Shown: positions 1 through 8,692 of the stretch, piece after piece | Numbering within the stretch: position 1 is the first letter of the stretch | Layout: the number at the start of each line of letters is the position of its first letter | Assembly: GCA_001247695.2 (NCBI GenBank) | Contig: LGRX02027230.1 | Location: forward strand, 1-64,000 | Direction: 5' to 3' | DNA: 64,000 nt | Source of the DNA: Cymbomonas tetramitiformis | Lineage: Eukaryota > Chlorophyta > Pyramimonadophyceae > Pyramimonadales > Pyramimonadaceae | Translations under genes and position numbers: made by a program | The notes under the pieces: model-generated | The model's database searches: none | The model's input: only the letters and a program-made list of their open reading frames with translations | What the model was told of the DNA's origin: nothing

Positions 1-558
1 GGGAAACACAATTGTGCATACATTTTCATTTGCTCTACTCGGTTTGGGCACTCACTGATAACCAGTAACCCAAAGTGGTTTCGATACGACCTCGTATTTG
101 AAAAAACGGCGAGCCTAGGCTTTTATCATTGTAATCAAATGCCCCTCCGGTCACACGAAATGATTTACGTATTCTATAATAAATTGCCTACATACAATCC
201 TCAAAAAACAGATGGTGAACCATATGGGACCCGGCAAGCGGGTCGTCATACAGAGTTGTATACTAAACACTCTAAACGTATCGACACAACCAATACTGAC
301 GGTAAACGATTTCCACGCAGTGTCATAAAGTTCTCCAACAAGAATTATAAGTCTAAACACCCTGCAGCTAAACCTGTAGATTTACTGGAATGGTTGATTA
401 AAACGTACTCCAATGAACACGAGAGAGTCCTTGACCCGACGATGGGTTCTGGATCCACCGCTAAAGCTTGCAAAAACACCCATCGAAACTTCGTCGGTAT
501 CGAAAACAATGATACCTTTTTTAAAATCGCTTATGAAGCTATCACCATGGGAAGGTGA
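1..558 (+). CDS. DNA N4/N6 methyltransferase, C-terminal part (5'-truncated by window edge)
   Basis: The frame is open from base 1 through an internal ATG at 139, so the gene starts outside the window. Family: type II-like N6-adenine/N4-cytosine methyltransferase, which moves a methyl group from S-adenosylmethionine to DNA. Seen: the stretch before the internal ATG reads NPKWFRYDLVFEKT, typical of this family just after its catalytic DPPY motif. MPLRSHEMIYVFYNKLPTYNP follows. Near the C-terminus HPAAKPVDLLEWLI precedes the SAM-binding motif DPTMGSGSTAKAC and FVGIE. The DPPY motif itself must lie upstream and is not seen. It converges on the cytosine methyltransferase at 559 with no gap. Such enzymes are common in virophages, PLVs and algal giant viruses, fitting self-marking of viral DNA. 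Confidence 0.9.
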   Translation, partial: GKHNCAYIFICSTRFGHSLITSNPKWFRYDLVFEKTASLGFYHCNQMPLRSHEMIYVFYNKLPTYNPQKTDGEPYGTRQAGRHTELYTKHSKRIDTTNTDGKRFPRSVIKFSNKNYKSKHPAAKPVDLLEWLIKTYSNEHERVLDPTMGSGSTAKACKNTHRNFVGIENNDTFFKIAYEAITMGR

Positions 559-1191
559 TTAACATATGTCCCATATCAATTTGTTAGGTATGGCATATGC
601 CTCTTTTAGCCGGGAAACCCCCGTAATGTTTGTGGTAGTTGGAAAATGACGACTGCGTTGAGCTGTCTTTAAATGTTTGTTATACGTTCTTTTTACATCG
701 CAGGGCGTGGACTTGTTGCACATTTTCAGTTTTAAACCGGGTTTGTTTGTCCATATGTTTGTGGCTTTACGATACTCGAAACCATATCGACAATAACAAC
801 ACGTGTGCTTGTAACGGGACAATTTCTGCATGAAAGCACGATGTTGCAATAATCCACCGTCCGAAGGATTCTCTATGTACCAATATGTTGGTTGATGATA
901 ATCGATAATTTCTAGAGTGCGTATAACGATACTGTCCGCTAACGGCAAATTACGTGTTCCCCGTGTGTGCGCCTTGGAGTATTGTGTACAAGGAGGTGAC
1001 GCCCATATGATATCAAAGTATTTCGGAGGATATATTGTGTAATCCCAGCAAAGTATGTCGGCGGTGATATTTGCATTGAAGTTTGGGCAGATATCCAAGC
1101 TTGTAATTTGCACACTAGTATCATATTTGTTGTGCAGTGCTTTGCCAACTGAACACGTACCGCTGAATAACTCTAACACTTTCATTACCAT
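559..1191 (-). CDS. C5-cytosine DNA methyltransferase, small viral type
   Basis: 210 aa; the third residue is also Met (start at 1185) and is the likelier start because MKVLELFSG begins the fold directly. Seen: motif I LELFSGTCSVGKAL binds SAM; SLDICPN supplies the acidic motif II; ASPPCTQYS is motif IV with the catalytic Cys; YIENP stands where motif VI ENV is usual; YGFEYRKATNIWTN and the C-terminal AIPNKLIWDI correspond to late conserved motifs. It is shorter than bacterial C5 enzymes (usually above 300 aa), having a reduced target-recognition region, as is common in phage and virus versions. Its stop codon abuts the end of the convergent N4/N6 methyltransferase. A conserved palindrome lies just upstream (1208-1272). 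Confidence 0.9.
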   Translation of the reverse strand: MVMKVLELFSGTCSVGKALHNKYDTSVQITSLDICPNFNANITADILCWDYTIYPPKYFDIIWASPPCTQYSKAHTRGTRNLPLADSIVIRTLEIIDYHQPTYWYIENPSDGGLLQHRAFMQKLSRYKHTCCYCRYGFEYRKATNIWTNKPGLKLKMCNKSTPCDVKRTYNKHLKTAQRSRHFPTTTNITGVSRLKEAYAIPNKLIWDIC

Positions 1192-1207
1192 ACTTAAAAC
1201 ATAAAAA

Positions 1208-1272
1208 CGGGGGAGAATGGTTATAATTTGATATTCTCTATAAGATATACACTTTTATAACCGGTTCCCCCC
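1208..1272. repeat. Conserved intergenic palindrome, copy A
   Basis: A run of G, then GGTTATAATTTGATATT, a centre TCTATAAGATATACA, then TTATAACC and a run of C. The outer G/C runs and the GGTTATAA/TTATAACC arms pair. The same element recurs at 10915-10980, 11011-11073 and 24880-24944. This copy lies upstream of the minus-strand cytosine methyltransferase. Confidence 0.8.
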
Positions 1273-2003
1273 AAAGTAAATCGGCTGGAGTGTTCCATAT
1301 GATTGTGTACAGCAAAGTACGGAGACCCCGCCCGCCTGTAAGCTTTGCCGGTAGCTTGTTAAAACGTGCAAATAATGCAAAACAACTTGAATATATTGTT
1401 AAACCTAAAACCTGGTGTTTTTTCTTAACAGTTAGGGCTATTGAACCTACAGTGACTGTCTCTGGTGTCCCGGATGACACTGTACTTTAGGGTTTTCCGT
1501 AGTGTATGCCTACTATATTGCATAAAGTGATATGCAAGTGTTGCGTATGACCTACGTAAACTTATTGTTTGGAAATCCACAACTCTCCTTTAACAGTGGG
1601 GCTACAGTGCACGTGGTGGGTATGACGGATGAGCAGTAGTTGCTCATCCGCAGCACGAGTGCCACTACACTAGAGGGTTTTTAAACATCGCACGCACACA
1701 AATATCAAACAAATATGATATGGAACCGTTGTGTATGACTTACATACACCTAGTGCTTCTACATCCGTGACCATGCGTGGTAGTGGGAAGGCAGTGCACG
1801 TGCTAGGCGAGTACGGATGAGCAGTGCCAACACGTTTCAAAGCACACACAACTGCGGAGAGTCTCTGTTAAAATAACGTTATCATTCGCGTGGTTACTTA
1901 CACGCGAGAAAAGGTCCAAAGGTTAACCAGTGAAGATCGCTTCAAGTCAATTGCTGCACAAAAGATTCGCACAACACAAGGGGGCTTGCGCATTGCACAC
2001 TAC
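1273..2003. other. Gene-poor spacer with diverged direct repeat and hairpin
   Basis: Short overlapping frames at 1238-1480 (minus, 80 aa) and 1290-1490 (plus, 66 aa) have no recognisable motifs, and I cannot choose between them. From about 1530 to 1830 there are two diverged copies of a unit of roughly 190 bp (GTTGCGTATGACCTACGTA versus GTTGTGTATGACTTACATA; both later carry CAGTGCACGTG and CGGATGAGCAGT). The first copy ends in a perfect hairpin with 10-bp arms, CGGATGAGCA/TGCTCATCCG, at 1626-1650. Confidence 0.5.
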
Positions 2004-3128
2004 CTAAGACTCATTCATTGCAGTAGGCTCTGAGGCAGTCGCACCTTTCTTTGAAGACTTTTTTTCTTTAGCCTTTAACTGTTCCTCAAGTTTTTTTATA
2101 GTCTCGAGATGCGCTTTTACTTCCGCATTCAGCGCATCAACACTCGACGTCGACTGTTGTGCACTTTCCAACTCTTTCTCAAGTTCAAGAATGCGCTCTG
2201 TTTGCGCACTAAGAGTTTGCTGAAGCTGCAGGGTGTCACTCGCGTGTTTTGCAGCACGCGTTTGCTGACGTAATAAGCGTATCTTGAAAGAAGCAACTTG
2301 GTGCTTGCGAATCTTCAAAGCAGCGTCTCGCTGCGCATCCTGATTCGCGCCTACTGGCGCAGCTACTGCTGCTGGAGACTCTACCTCGCTTTCTTCTTCG
2401 CGAATCTGTTGAAGTATTTTCTGGTTCCTTCTCGACACTGGTGCGGGAGAGCGAGAGCGAGAGCGCGAGCTGTCCGAGGCAGCAGCGGAACGCTTTCCTT
2501 TCAGCTTTTCCAATTCGCTCTCTGCTTGGGCTGTGTCACTCGCTAGCTTGGTTAGCTTGAAAGCTTTTACCTCCTGTTTTGCAACGTGCTCGCGACGTTT
2601 TTTCATACGTTGTTTCGCCAGGTGTGCTTTCACAGTCTGGATACCTTCATCGATAATATCAACAAAAGTGTCACGCAAGCATTCGACATCCGCACTTTCC
2701 AAACAATCAGGTACTTCTTTGTACCTTTGTACCACTTCGCATTCGTTGCACTGAAGAAACTGTTGAACTCCTAGCTTGTGGTTCACGTTGTTGCAAAAAA
2801 ACGGGTCGCGCATGGTGACTGGGTTGTTGCAACGAATATAGCTACCATTCTTATCTTTCTGCAAAGTAATGCTGTCGAACGACTGGGTGTTCTTGACCAA
2901 ATAACCAAGACACGTGAAACCTTTAACTTCGCATCCTAAAGGAACGATAGGATATTCCGAAAGCTGTGTTAACACGTCTATCGCACACGGATCGCTCTTT
3001 CCGTCCGAACTTGCGAACGTCACTTGTGTGGAGCCTTCCTCGTGCAACGGGTATTCTGAACCAGACATGGGGGGCTTTGCAGTAAACTTTTCTTCTTCAG
3101 CCGCGTTATCCACATACGGATTAGACAT
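2004..3128 (-). CDS. Hypothetical Cys-containing, SR-rich coiled-coil protein
   Basis: 374 aa, family not recognised. Seen: an N-terminal region of about 170 residues with scattered cysteines (IRCNNP, FFCNNV, LQCNECEVVQ); a basic helical stretch (AKQRMKKRREHVAKQE); a short Arg-Ser tract, SSRSRSRSPAPVSRR; then about 120 residues of heptad-like coiled coil (ILELEKELESAQ, IKKLEEQLKAKEKKSSKK). The layout suggests a scaffold or nucleic-acid-associated protein, but that is inference. The reading frame is visibly more GC-rich than the viral genes on either side, so it may be cargo, a host gene, or part of another insertion. A perfect hairpin, CAAGGGGA/TCCCCTTG, lies just upstream at 3154-3173. Confidence 0.6.
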   Translation of the reverse strand: MSNPYVDNAAEEEKFTAKPPMSGSEYPLHEEGSTQVTFASSDGKSDPCAIDVLTQLSEYPIVPLGCEVKGFTCLGYLVKNTQSFDSITLQKDKNGSYIRCNNPVTMRDPFFCNNVNHKLGVQQFLQCNECEVVQRYKEVPDCLESADVECLRDTFVDIIDEGIQTVKAHLAKQRMKKRREHVAKQEVKAFKLTKLASDTAQAESELEKLKGKRSAAASDSSRSRSRSPAPVSRRNQKILQQIREEESEVESPAAVAAPVGANQDAQRDAALKIRKHQVASFKIRLLRQQTRAAKHASDTLQLQQTLSAQTERILELEKELESAQQSTSSVDALNAEVKAHLETIKKLEEQLKAKEKKSSKKGATASEPTAMNES

Positions 3129-4150
3129 AACTGCGAATATTTGTACTGTAACTCAAGGGGAATAGTCCCCTTGCTGTAACTGAACTGGGCTGCAGAACTG
3201 TGCAGGACTTAAAACCGTTCATTTAGGTTTTGTGGGAAATCTCGCCACCATCGTCGATTTTCAAATCTTGAGACCGTCGATCGAAAATTAATGCAATCAC
3301 GTCTCTGCATTGCAGATGTACCATTCATTTATATCGATTATGTAGAAAGCACTGTATCGTGGTATATAAATATATGCATCGCACGTGGACAGTCGATGGA
3401 TATCTGAGATTGAAATTAGAGAAATATATTCAGATCTACATATATTATTGCTTGTTAATATTAGAATATAATTTAAAGCCATATTTAAACGATCAAAAAA
3501 TAACATATTTTCCCCAGTCGCACGTCATCGTCATGACGCGTCATGCGTATCTGTGTATATTTATATATTTATTGAATTCCTCGCGGTGTCGTGTCTCCCA
3601 CAGTTCACCTTTTCAGAGGTACATCGCTTCATCGGTTGGGGCTCGTCCAAAGCTCGATTGTACCTCGATTGGACTTCGATTTGAGCTCGAGCAGAGTTCG
3701 ATTGCGCCACAGGTGCGTTTAAAATTGGGGAAAATTCTATAGATCATATACTATATATGAGAGAATCTGCATTTAGTCAATTTTAGATATCGAAATCTGA
3801 TCGAGGTCCAATCGAGGTCCAATCGAAGTCCAATCGAAGTCCAATCGAAGTCCAATCGAAGTCCAAGCGTCGTCCAAGCGAGGACTCGATCGACCGACAA
3901 TAGACGATGACGATGACGTGACGCGAGGTGGTCATGAAAAAAAATTTGGGGGACGCGACGAGACGCGACGACTGTGACAGTGACACGAAAATAATCGGGG
4001 GCGACTGTAGCAGTGACACCCAGCCCCCAATTCAAATGTATTTGACCCCCTCAGTTCCCCATATTTTTTGTTAAACTATAGGGAATAGACTTTTTCAAGA
4101 TTTTTTCGCGTTTAGTTAGAAAATATTAAAATGTTTTATAAATAGTATAC
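3129..4150. other. Spacer with 11-bp minisatellite and its inverted counterpart
   Basis: No convincing gene. About 3795-3875 is a tandem array of TCCAATCGAAG-type 11-bp units, roughly seven copies. At 3640-3700 the complementary words CTCGATTGGACTTCGATT appear, so the tract as a whole could fold back. Upstream of the primase gene (4100-4150) the sequence becomes strongly AT-rich. Confidence 0.5.
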
Positions 4151-4997
4151 ATGGACAATAAAATAAAAAAAATCGGCGAAGTGGAACAATATGGAATTAA
4201 ATTTCTTAAGAATTTGACAAAAGAGTGTGGCGCTCAAAATGCGATTTTGTCTTTAAATGACGAAGTTCCAATAAAATCATGGTATGGCAATAAACCGCAA
4301 CTTTGGGGAAGGGTGAATGCAACTCAAATGAAAATGCTTTTAGCAAAAAATCATGGTGTATATGAAATTGTTTATGATCAAAAAGCAAAAGGTTATTTTG
4401 ACATAGATGGCAAGGAAAAAATCGATTTGAAACAAGTCAAAATTAATATAAGTGAGCAATTTCCGAATGCCAAATTTCAAATAAGTGGTTCTTGTGGTGA
4501 GTATAATGGTGCATTTAAATATAGCTACCATGTAATTTTATCTAATTATTTTTTTGAGCATGATGATATGAAGCAAATGGTAAAAAGTTTTGCAAAGATA
4601 TTAGATAAAAATATGTACAATGGAAATGGCACAATCGATCCAAGCGTGTATTCTAAATCACAAGCAATGAAATGTGTAAATCAATCTAAACCTAAAGATC
4701 CATCAAGAATTCAATCCATTATTGAAGGAAGTGAAAATGTGCTTAAACATTGTATTTTGTTTGCTTTTGACCAAGATGCAATAAACATAAACACTTTGAA
4801 TTGGGAATGGCTTATGGTTAAAAATATTGAAGAATGCGGTACCATAAGTAACCCAACACAAGCCATAAACTTGTGTGATATACCACAATTAAATAAAACT
4901 CTTCCACAAAATTTCAATTGGTACAATTGCACCCCTATTCAAGTGTTAAATGTAATTCCAAATGAAAAGAGAGGTCATCCAAATGCTTTGAACCACA
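4151..4997 (+). pseudogene. PrimPol-SF2 helicase, 5' part (archaeo-eukaryotic primase domain), split by LTR element
   Basis: About 282 codons before the LTR element begins. Seen: KGYFDIDGK gives the hhDhD metal-binding motif of archaeo-eukaryotic (herpes UL52/PrimPol-like) primases (residues 81-89); SYHVILSN is the sxH nucleotide-binding motif; IDPSVYSKSQAMKCV matches the motif III region. The enzyme would make primers for viral DNA replication. The frame runs into the LTR at 4998 and stops inside it at 5047. Past the element, and with one target-site copy removed, the frame resumes without shift at 8698 as the helicase part. The original gene was thus a primase-helicase fusion of roughly 1,000 residues, an architecture found in PLVs and giant viruses. 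Confidence 0.85.
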
Positions 4998-5302
4998 TAC
5001 TGGAATATCCCGGTTCAAGATATCAGACAGTCAGTGAACCAATATAGATAAAACTCCCATAAGAAATAAACCCTAAGCTAGATATACCCGGAACGGTCAC
5101 GGAGTCGGGATTCACGGCCATGAATCTGAAATTCCCGGCCGTGAATTCCGAGGAACGGTCTCGAGTCTAACTACATGTGACACTCGGTGTGTCACAGCAC
5201 AGGCTTACGGATCAGTCACGGTCCAGTGTTGGCTACCTAGGAATCTGTCATAGGGGCCTGCACCGGGACTCCCGGTCAGGGCTGCCTATACAGATTTCAG
5301 CA
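4998..5302 (-). repeat. LTR (3' LTR in element orientation)
   Basis: Starts TACTGGAATATCCC and ends ATTTCAGCA on the plus strand. It is the partner of 8388-8692. The element-internal side begins with CACCACCCCAGCACTG, whose complement is a G-rich run beside the LTR, where a polypurine tract would lie. Confidence 0.92.
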
Positions 5303-5630
5303 CACCACCCCAGCACTGTGGGTGGTGACTGACAGGTAAGTCAGAAAAGTCAAGATAAGTTAGGGTAGGAGCTAGGGTGACAAACCTAACTGCTAATTCA
5401 ACTGTGCCATTCTGATACACAAATTGAAACCCTCTAGCCGGCACAAGAGCAGAAACATACAGGCACTCAGGTCCTGCTAAACTACTGAAAAGGTCTGCAC
5501 CAGCAAGTCAGATTGAAGAATACAAAGTTGTCAAAGCAAAAGCATAAACCAGATTGAAGACCAAGTTTAGGTCAAAGTACATCTCAGCACACCACTAGAA
5601 AAGTGGTGTACTGCCAGAACCAGAAGTAAA
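5303..5630. other. Element interior between Gag stop and 3' LTR
   Basis: No gene. Two short hairpins are seen: CACCACCC/GGGTGGTG near 5303-5327 and ACACCACT/AGTGGTGT at about 5588-5609. They are plausible 3' untranslated structures of the retrotransposon. Confidence 0.5.
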
Positions 5631-7994
5631 CTACTCGGGGTCAAAGGTCAGAGGAGCACCGTCACCACAATGCCCACCGTGGCCGATTGCAGTACTGCAC
5701 TCCAGTGGGTCAGGCGGCCGGTGAGCCACCGTCGCGGCACCCAGGGAGTGCAGCACCGCATCCAGAGTGACGGGGTCCAGCTCCGCGATACCAGAGTAGA
5801 TACATAAATCACCCCTGCACAGCACAGGCTGCGGTGCAGCCCGACCCGATACCTGCACAAGGTCGATCTCATTGGCCGCCGTGTAGGCGGCAGCTCCCAC
5901 TCCCATGACAGAAATCAAGAGAAGGAAGGAAAGAAGGGAGGGCATCCCCCACAAACCCGGCTGAGCGGGGAAGCCCCATGGCGGCTTGCCGCAACCGTAG
6001 GTGCGGTGAGCACCGTCACCCCAATCCCCCAGAGCACCACAAGAGTGAGGTGCCTGGGCTGCAGGCTCCGACGCATGATTTGCCGAAATGGCAGGAGCCC
6101 GCGGCTTCAGCCGGAAGCTACCGTCAGCGAAGTCTTCGTAATCGTCCGTGTCGTAGCCAGTCAGATCGACCGGCACAACCGCGGCGTGGTTGACATATTC
6201 CACAGCGCCCTTGAACTCACCGTCCGTGCCCGCCGTAGTGGTCACCCGTGTCGATTGAAGGGACACGGGTTCGCTGTAGCCGTAGAGCTTCAGGAGCTCC
6301 TCCTCGTCCGCCAAGACAGGCATAGCAGGGGCCGGCACGGCGGATGCCGATGCCGCCGCACCACCTGCCGGAACCTGCTCCTCCGGTGTGTCACCTGCCT
6401 CGGCAGAGTCACACACCAGAGCCGAAGCCTGCGCGTCAACACCCCCAGACGGCAGGAAGGAGGCGTGAGTGTAGTGTACCTTAGGCTCAACGGCCGCGTT
6501 GACCTCCGCCGCGAGGTCGTCCAGCCGCCGGAGGATGTCCTCACCGGGCGTCCCCGTCACCGGTGGCTCCGCGTCCACGGAGAAGCCGTAGGCGGACACG
6601 TCAATGCCCCCCACAACGCCCCCGCAAAGCACCGCTGGCGGGCCGTACACCGTCGCCGCACGGGCAAAGGCGTCCGCCCCCTCATCCGCTGCTTCCTGGA
6701 ACACGGCACACATGGCGAGGGCGTGCACGCCCTCCGCATCCTCGTCGTCGATGGGAATGCAGAAAGCCGCGGCCGTGCCAGGGGAATGTTGGCGACCGCC
6801 AAGAGGGCAGTCGCGGTAGAAATGATAGAGTTCCTTACCGGACTTTTTGCAGCGAACACAGAGCGGTTTCGCCCGCTGCTCGTCGCGATCGAAGCCCACG
6901 GCAGGTGGGTTGTTCACACCCACGCGAAAGCCTCGCTGGGGCTGCCCCTGCCGCTGCGGCTGGCGTCCCTGCGGCGGTCGCTGCCCGTGCTGCCGCTGCG
7001 GCGGATCCCGCTGCCGCTGCACCACCGGCTGAGCCGCCCCGCACTGCCGCTGCACCAGCTCAGTCAACTCCTGGATCTTGCCGAGGAGCACCTGGTGCTC
7101 GTCGCTGGAGAGTAAAGCAGACGCGCCACCAGAAGAGGGGCTGGTCAAGGCAGCCTTCCCGGCCTCCGTCGCCGCCCATGCCTGGTAAATCTCAACCACC
7201 AGAGAGCGAAGGTCACTGAGGGAAACCGTCGCAAGATCGGCCACCATGGGATAGCGCACCTTAACCGCGGCGTAGAACACCGGGTCAAGCCGGGTGTACA
7301 GGCTGAGCTTCCTGGTGGCTTCGGTGGGCGTCCAGTCAGCTGCCTTGTTGTCCCGCACCAAACGCTGCTCTCGAGCCAGAACGGGTTGCGGGTCAACGTT
7401 GGCGGGATAGTTGAGAGCCGCATGCTCCTGCTGGAAAGACTCCCGTAACGCCACCGGAACGCAGCGCTTGATGACGTCCACCAGAGCACGCCGTCCATCT
7501 CGGTCAGCAGACGCGTCCGTTCCCGTAAGCCAAACGTGGGCGTTGCTGTGCTTTTCGATGACCAGCTGGAGCACGTCGTAGAGCAAGCCGTTGACTTTGC
7601 TCACCACCAGAGCCATAGGCTCGTCCAGATCGAACGAGGCCAGCTCCAGCCCAGCGGACGCGAACTCCGTACGAAGCTGCACCACCATGTCGGAGAGCAG
7701 GTTCGCGTCAGTCGTGCCGCTGAAATAATGCTTCTTGTCCCCAAGGATATCCTCGCGGATACCCTTGGCCCAAGACCGATGCAGCCGCTGCTTGTAGATC
7801 TCGTCAACGAGCTTGGACTGCTCCTGCAAATACTTCCTGGTGGCAACGTCGGCGTCCTCGTTGGAAGTAGGTGCGGGATACGCAAAAGTCGGGGTTTTGA
7901 CCGTCGGCGTGTTGCGCACCGCGTCGGTCAGCCTCAGAGAGGCATCGATGTCGGAGTCCCTCATAAGGGACTTTTTGGATCTTGTAGAAACCAT
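5631..7994 (-). CDS. Gag-like protein of the LTR element
   Basis: The open frame extends to 8240, but I take the Met at 7994 (MVSTRSKKSLMRDSD) as start, because the 82 codons before it look like leader sequence; that leaves about 787 aa. Seen in order: a helical N-terminal half without recognised enzyme motifs (capsid-like region, including VATRKYLQEQSKLVDEIYKQ); a Gln/Arg/Pro-rich basic linker (PPQRQHGQRPPQGRQPQRQ); a zinc knuckle of form CX2CX8HX4C (CVRCKKSGKELYHFYRDC); then a long acidic Ala-rich tail with one hydrophobic stretch (SLLSFLLLISVMGVGAAAY) near the C-terminus. The knuckle spacing is wider than the canonical CX2CX4HX4C. Expected role: packaging element RNA into particles. The tail after the knuckle is unexplained. 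Confidence 0.8.
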   Translation of the reverse strand: MVSTRSKKSLMRDSDIDASLRLTDAVRNTPTVKTPTFAYPAPTSNEDADVATRKYLQEQSKLVDEIYKQRLHRSWAKGIREDILGDKKHYFSGTTDANLLSDMVVQLRTEFASAGLELASFDLDEPMALVVSKVNGLLYDVLQLVIEKHSNAHVWLTGTDASADRDGRRALVDVIKRCVPVALRESFQQEHAALNYPANVDPQPVLAREQRLVRDNKAADWTPTEATRKLSLYTRLDPVFYAAVKVRYPMVADLATVSLSDLRSLVVEIYQAWAATEAGKAALTSPSSGGASALLSSDEHQVLLGKIQELTELVQRQCGAAQPVVQRQRDPPQRQHGQRPPQGRQPQRQGQPQRGFRVGVNNPPAVGFDRDEQRAKPLCVRCKKSGKELYHFYRDCPLGGRQHSPGTAAAFCIPIDDEDAEGVHALAMCAVFQEAADEGADAFARAATVYGPPAVLCGGVVGGIDVSAYGFSVDAEPPVTGTPGEDILRRLDDLAAEVNAAVEPKVHYTHASFLPSGGVDAQASALVCDSAEAGDTPEEQVPAGGAAASASAVPAPAMPVLADEEELLKLYGYSEPVSLQSTRVTTTAGTDGEFKGAVEYVNHAAVVPVDLTGYDTDDYEDFADGSFRLKPRAPAISANHASEPAAQAPHSCGALGDWGDGAHRTYGCGKPPWGFPAQPGLWGMPSLLSFLLLISVMGVGAAAYTAANEIDLVQVSGRAAPQPVLCRGDLCIYSGIAELDPVTLDAVLHSLGAATVAHRPPDPLECSTAIGHGGHCGDGAPLTFDPE

Positions 7995-8387
7995 CACGTA
8001 GAGAGCCTGATGGGAGGTGGTACGCCGGGGCGCGTAAGGGTAGCGGCGTGGGGAGAATGCGAGTACACAGCCATGCGAAGAGCGGTAAAACCATGGCAGC
8101 GAGGGGCACTGGAAGACGAAGCCGAGGTCGAAGGTGCTGCAGTCACCAGCCCAAGAAACGGTAGATTGCTGGATCAAGGCAAAGAGAAAACCGTACAAGG
8201 ACATTGCGCCGACAAAGTCCGATCCAGGTCGAACCCCCATAGCCGCCGATCAAACACTCAAAAGCTGCTCATCCCAAATTTCCCACTCGCACCCAAACGC
8301 GCCGGTGCGCACCACCTACCAAAGCGGCTGTTTTAGCCAATCATGGCCAAAAGCAATGTGGAATATAGCGTGGATGGGGCCACGACC

Positions 8388-8692
8388 TACTGGAATATCC
8401 CGGTTCAAGATATCAGACAGTCAGTGAACCAATATAGATAAAACTCCCATAAGAAATAAACCCTAAGCTAGATATACCCGGAACGGTCACGGAGTCAGGA
8501 TTCACGGCCATGAATCTGAAATTCCCGGCCGTGAATTCCGAGGAACGGTCTCGAGTCTAACTACATGTGACACTCGGTGTGTCACAGCACAGGCTTACGG
8601 ATCAGTCACGGTCCAGTGTTGGCTACCTAGGAATCTGTCATAGGGGCCTGCACCGGGACTCCCGGTCAGGGCTGCCTATACAGATTTCAGCA
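8388..8692 (-). repeat. LTR (5' LTR in element orientation)
   Basis: Partner of 4998-5302 with one mismatch. It is followed on the plus strand by the second CCACA target copy and then by the resumed helicase frame. Confidence 0.92.

Larger units (their letters stand above)
4998..8692 (-). mobile_element. Non-autonomous LTR retrotransposon with gag only (TR-GAG-like)
   Basis: Two 305-bp LTRs (4998-5302 and 8388-8692) differ at one base that I can find (G versus A in the word GGAGTCRGGATTC). The target duplication CCACA occurs at 4993-4997 and 8693-8697. The coding strand is minus, so the 5' LTR is 8388-8692; read that way the LTR begins TGCTGAAATC. The 3.1-kb interior holds one Gag-like gene and no protease, reverse transcriptase, RNase H or integrase, so an autonomous relative must have moved it. 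The near-identical LTRs imply a recent insertion, well after the virus was captured. Confidence 0.92.

Noticed and set aside
6006..7219. Plus-strand frames of up to 369 codons within the LTR element.
   Set aside because: They lie antisense to Gag, are Arg-rich from GC bias, and carry no domain.
7995..8240. N-terminal 82 codons of the Gag frame with a hydrophobic, signal-like start.
   Set aside because: It lies in the leader between LTR and the likely Gag start; a better Met (MVSTRSKK) exists at 7994.
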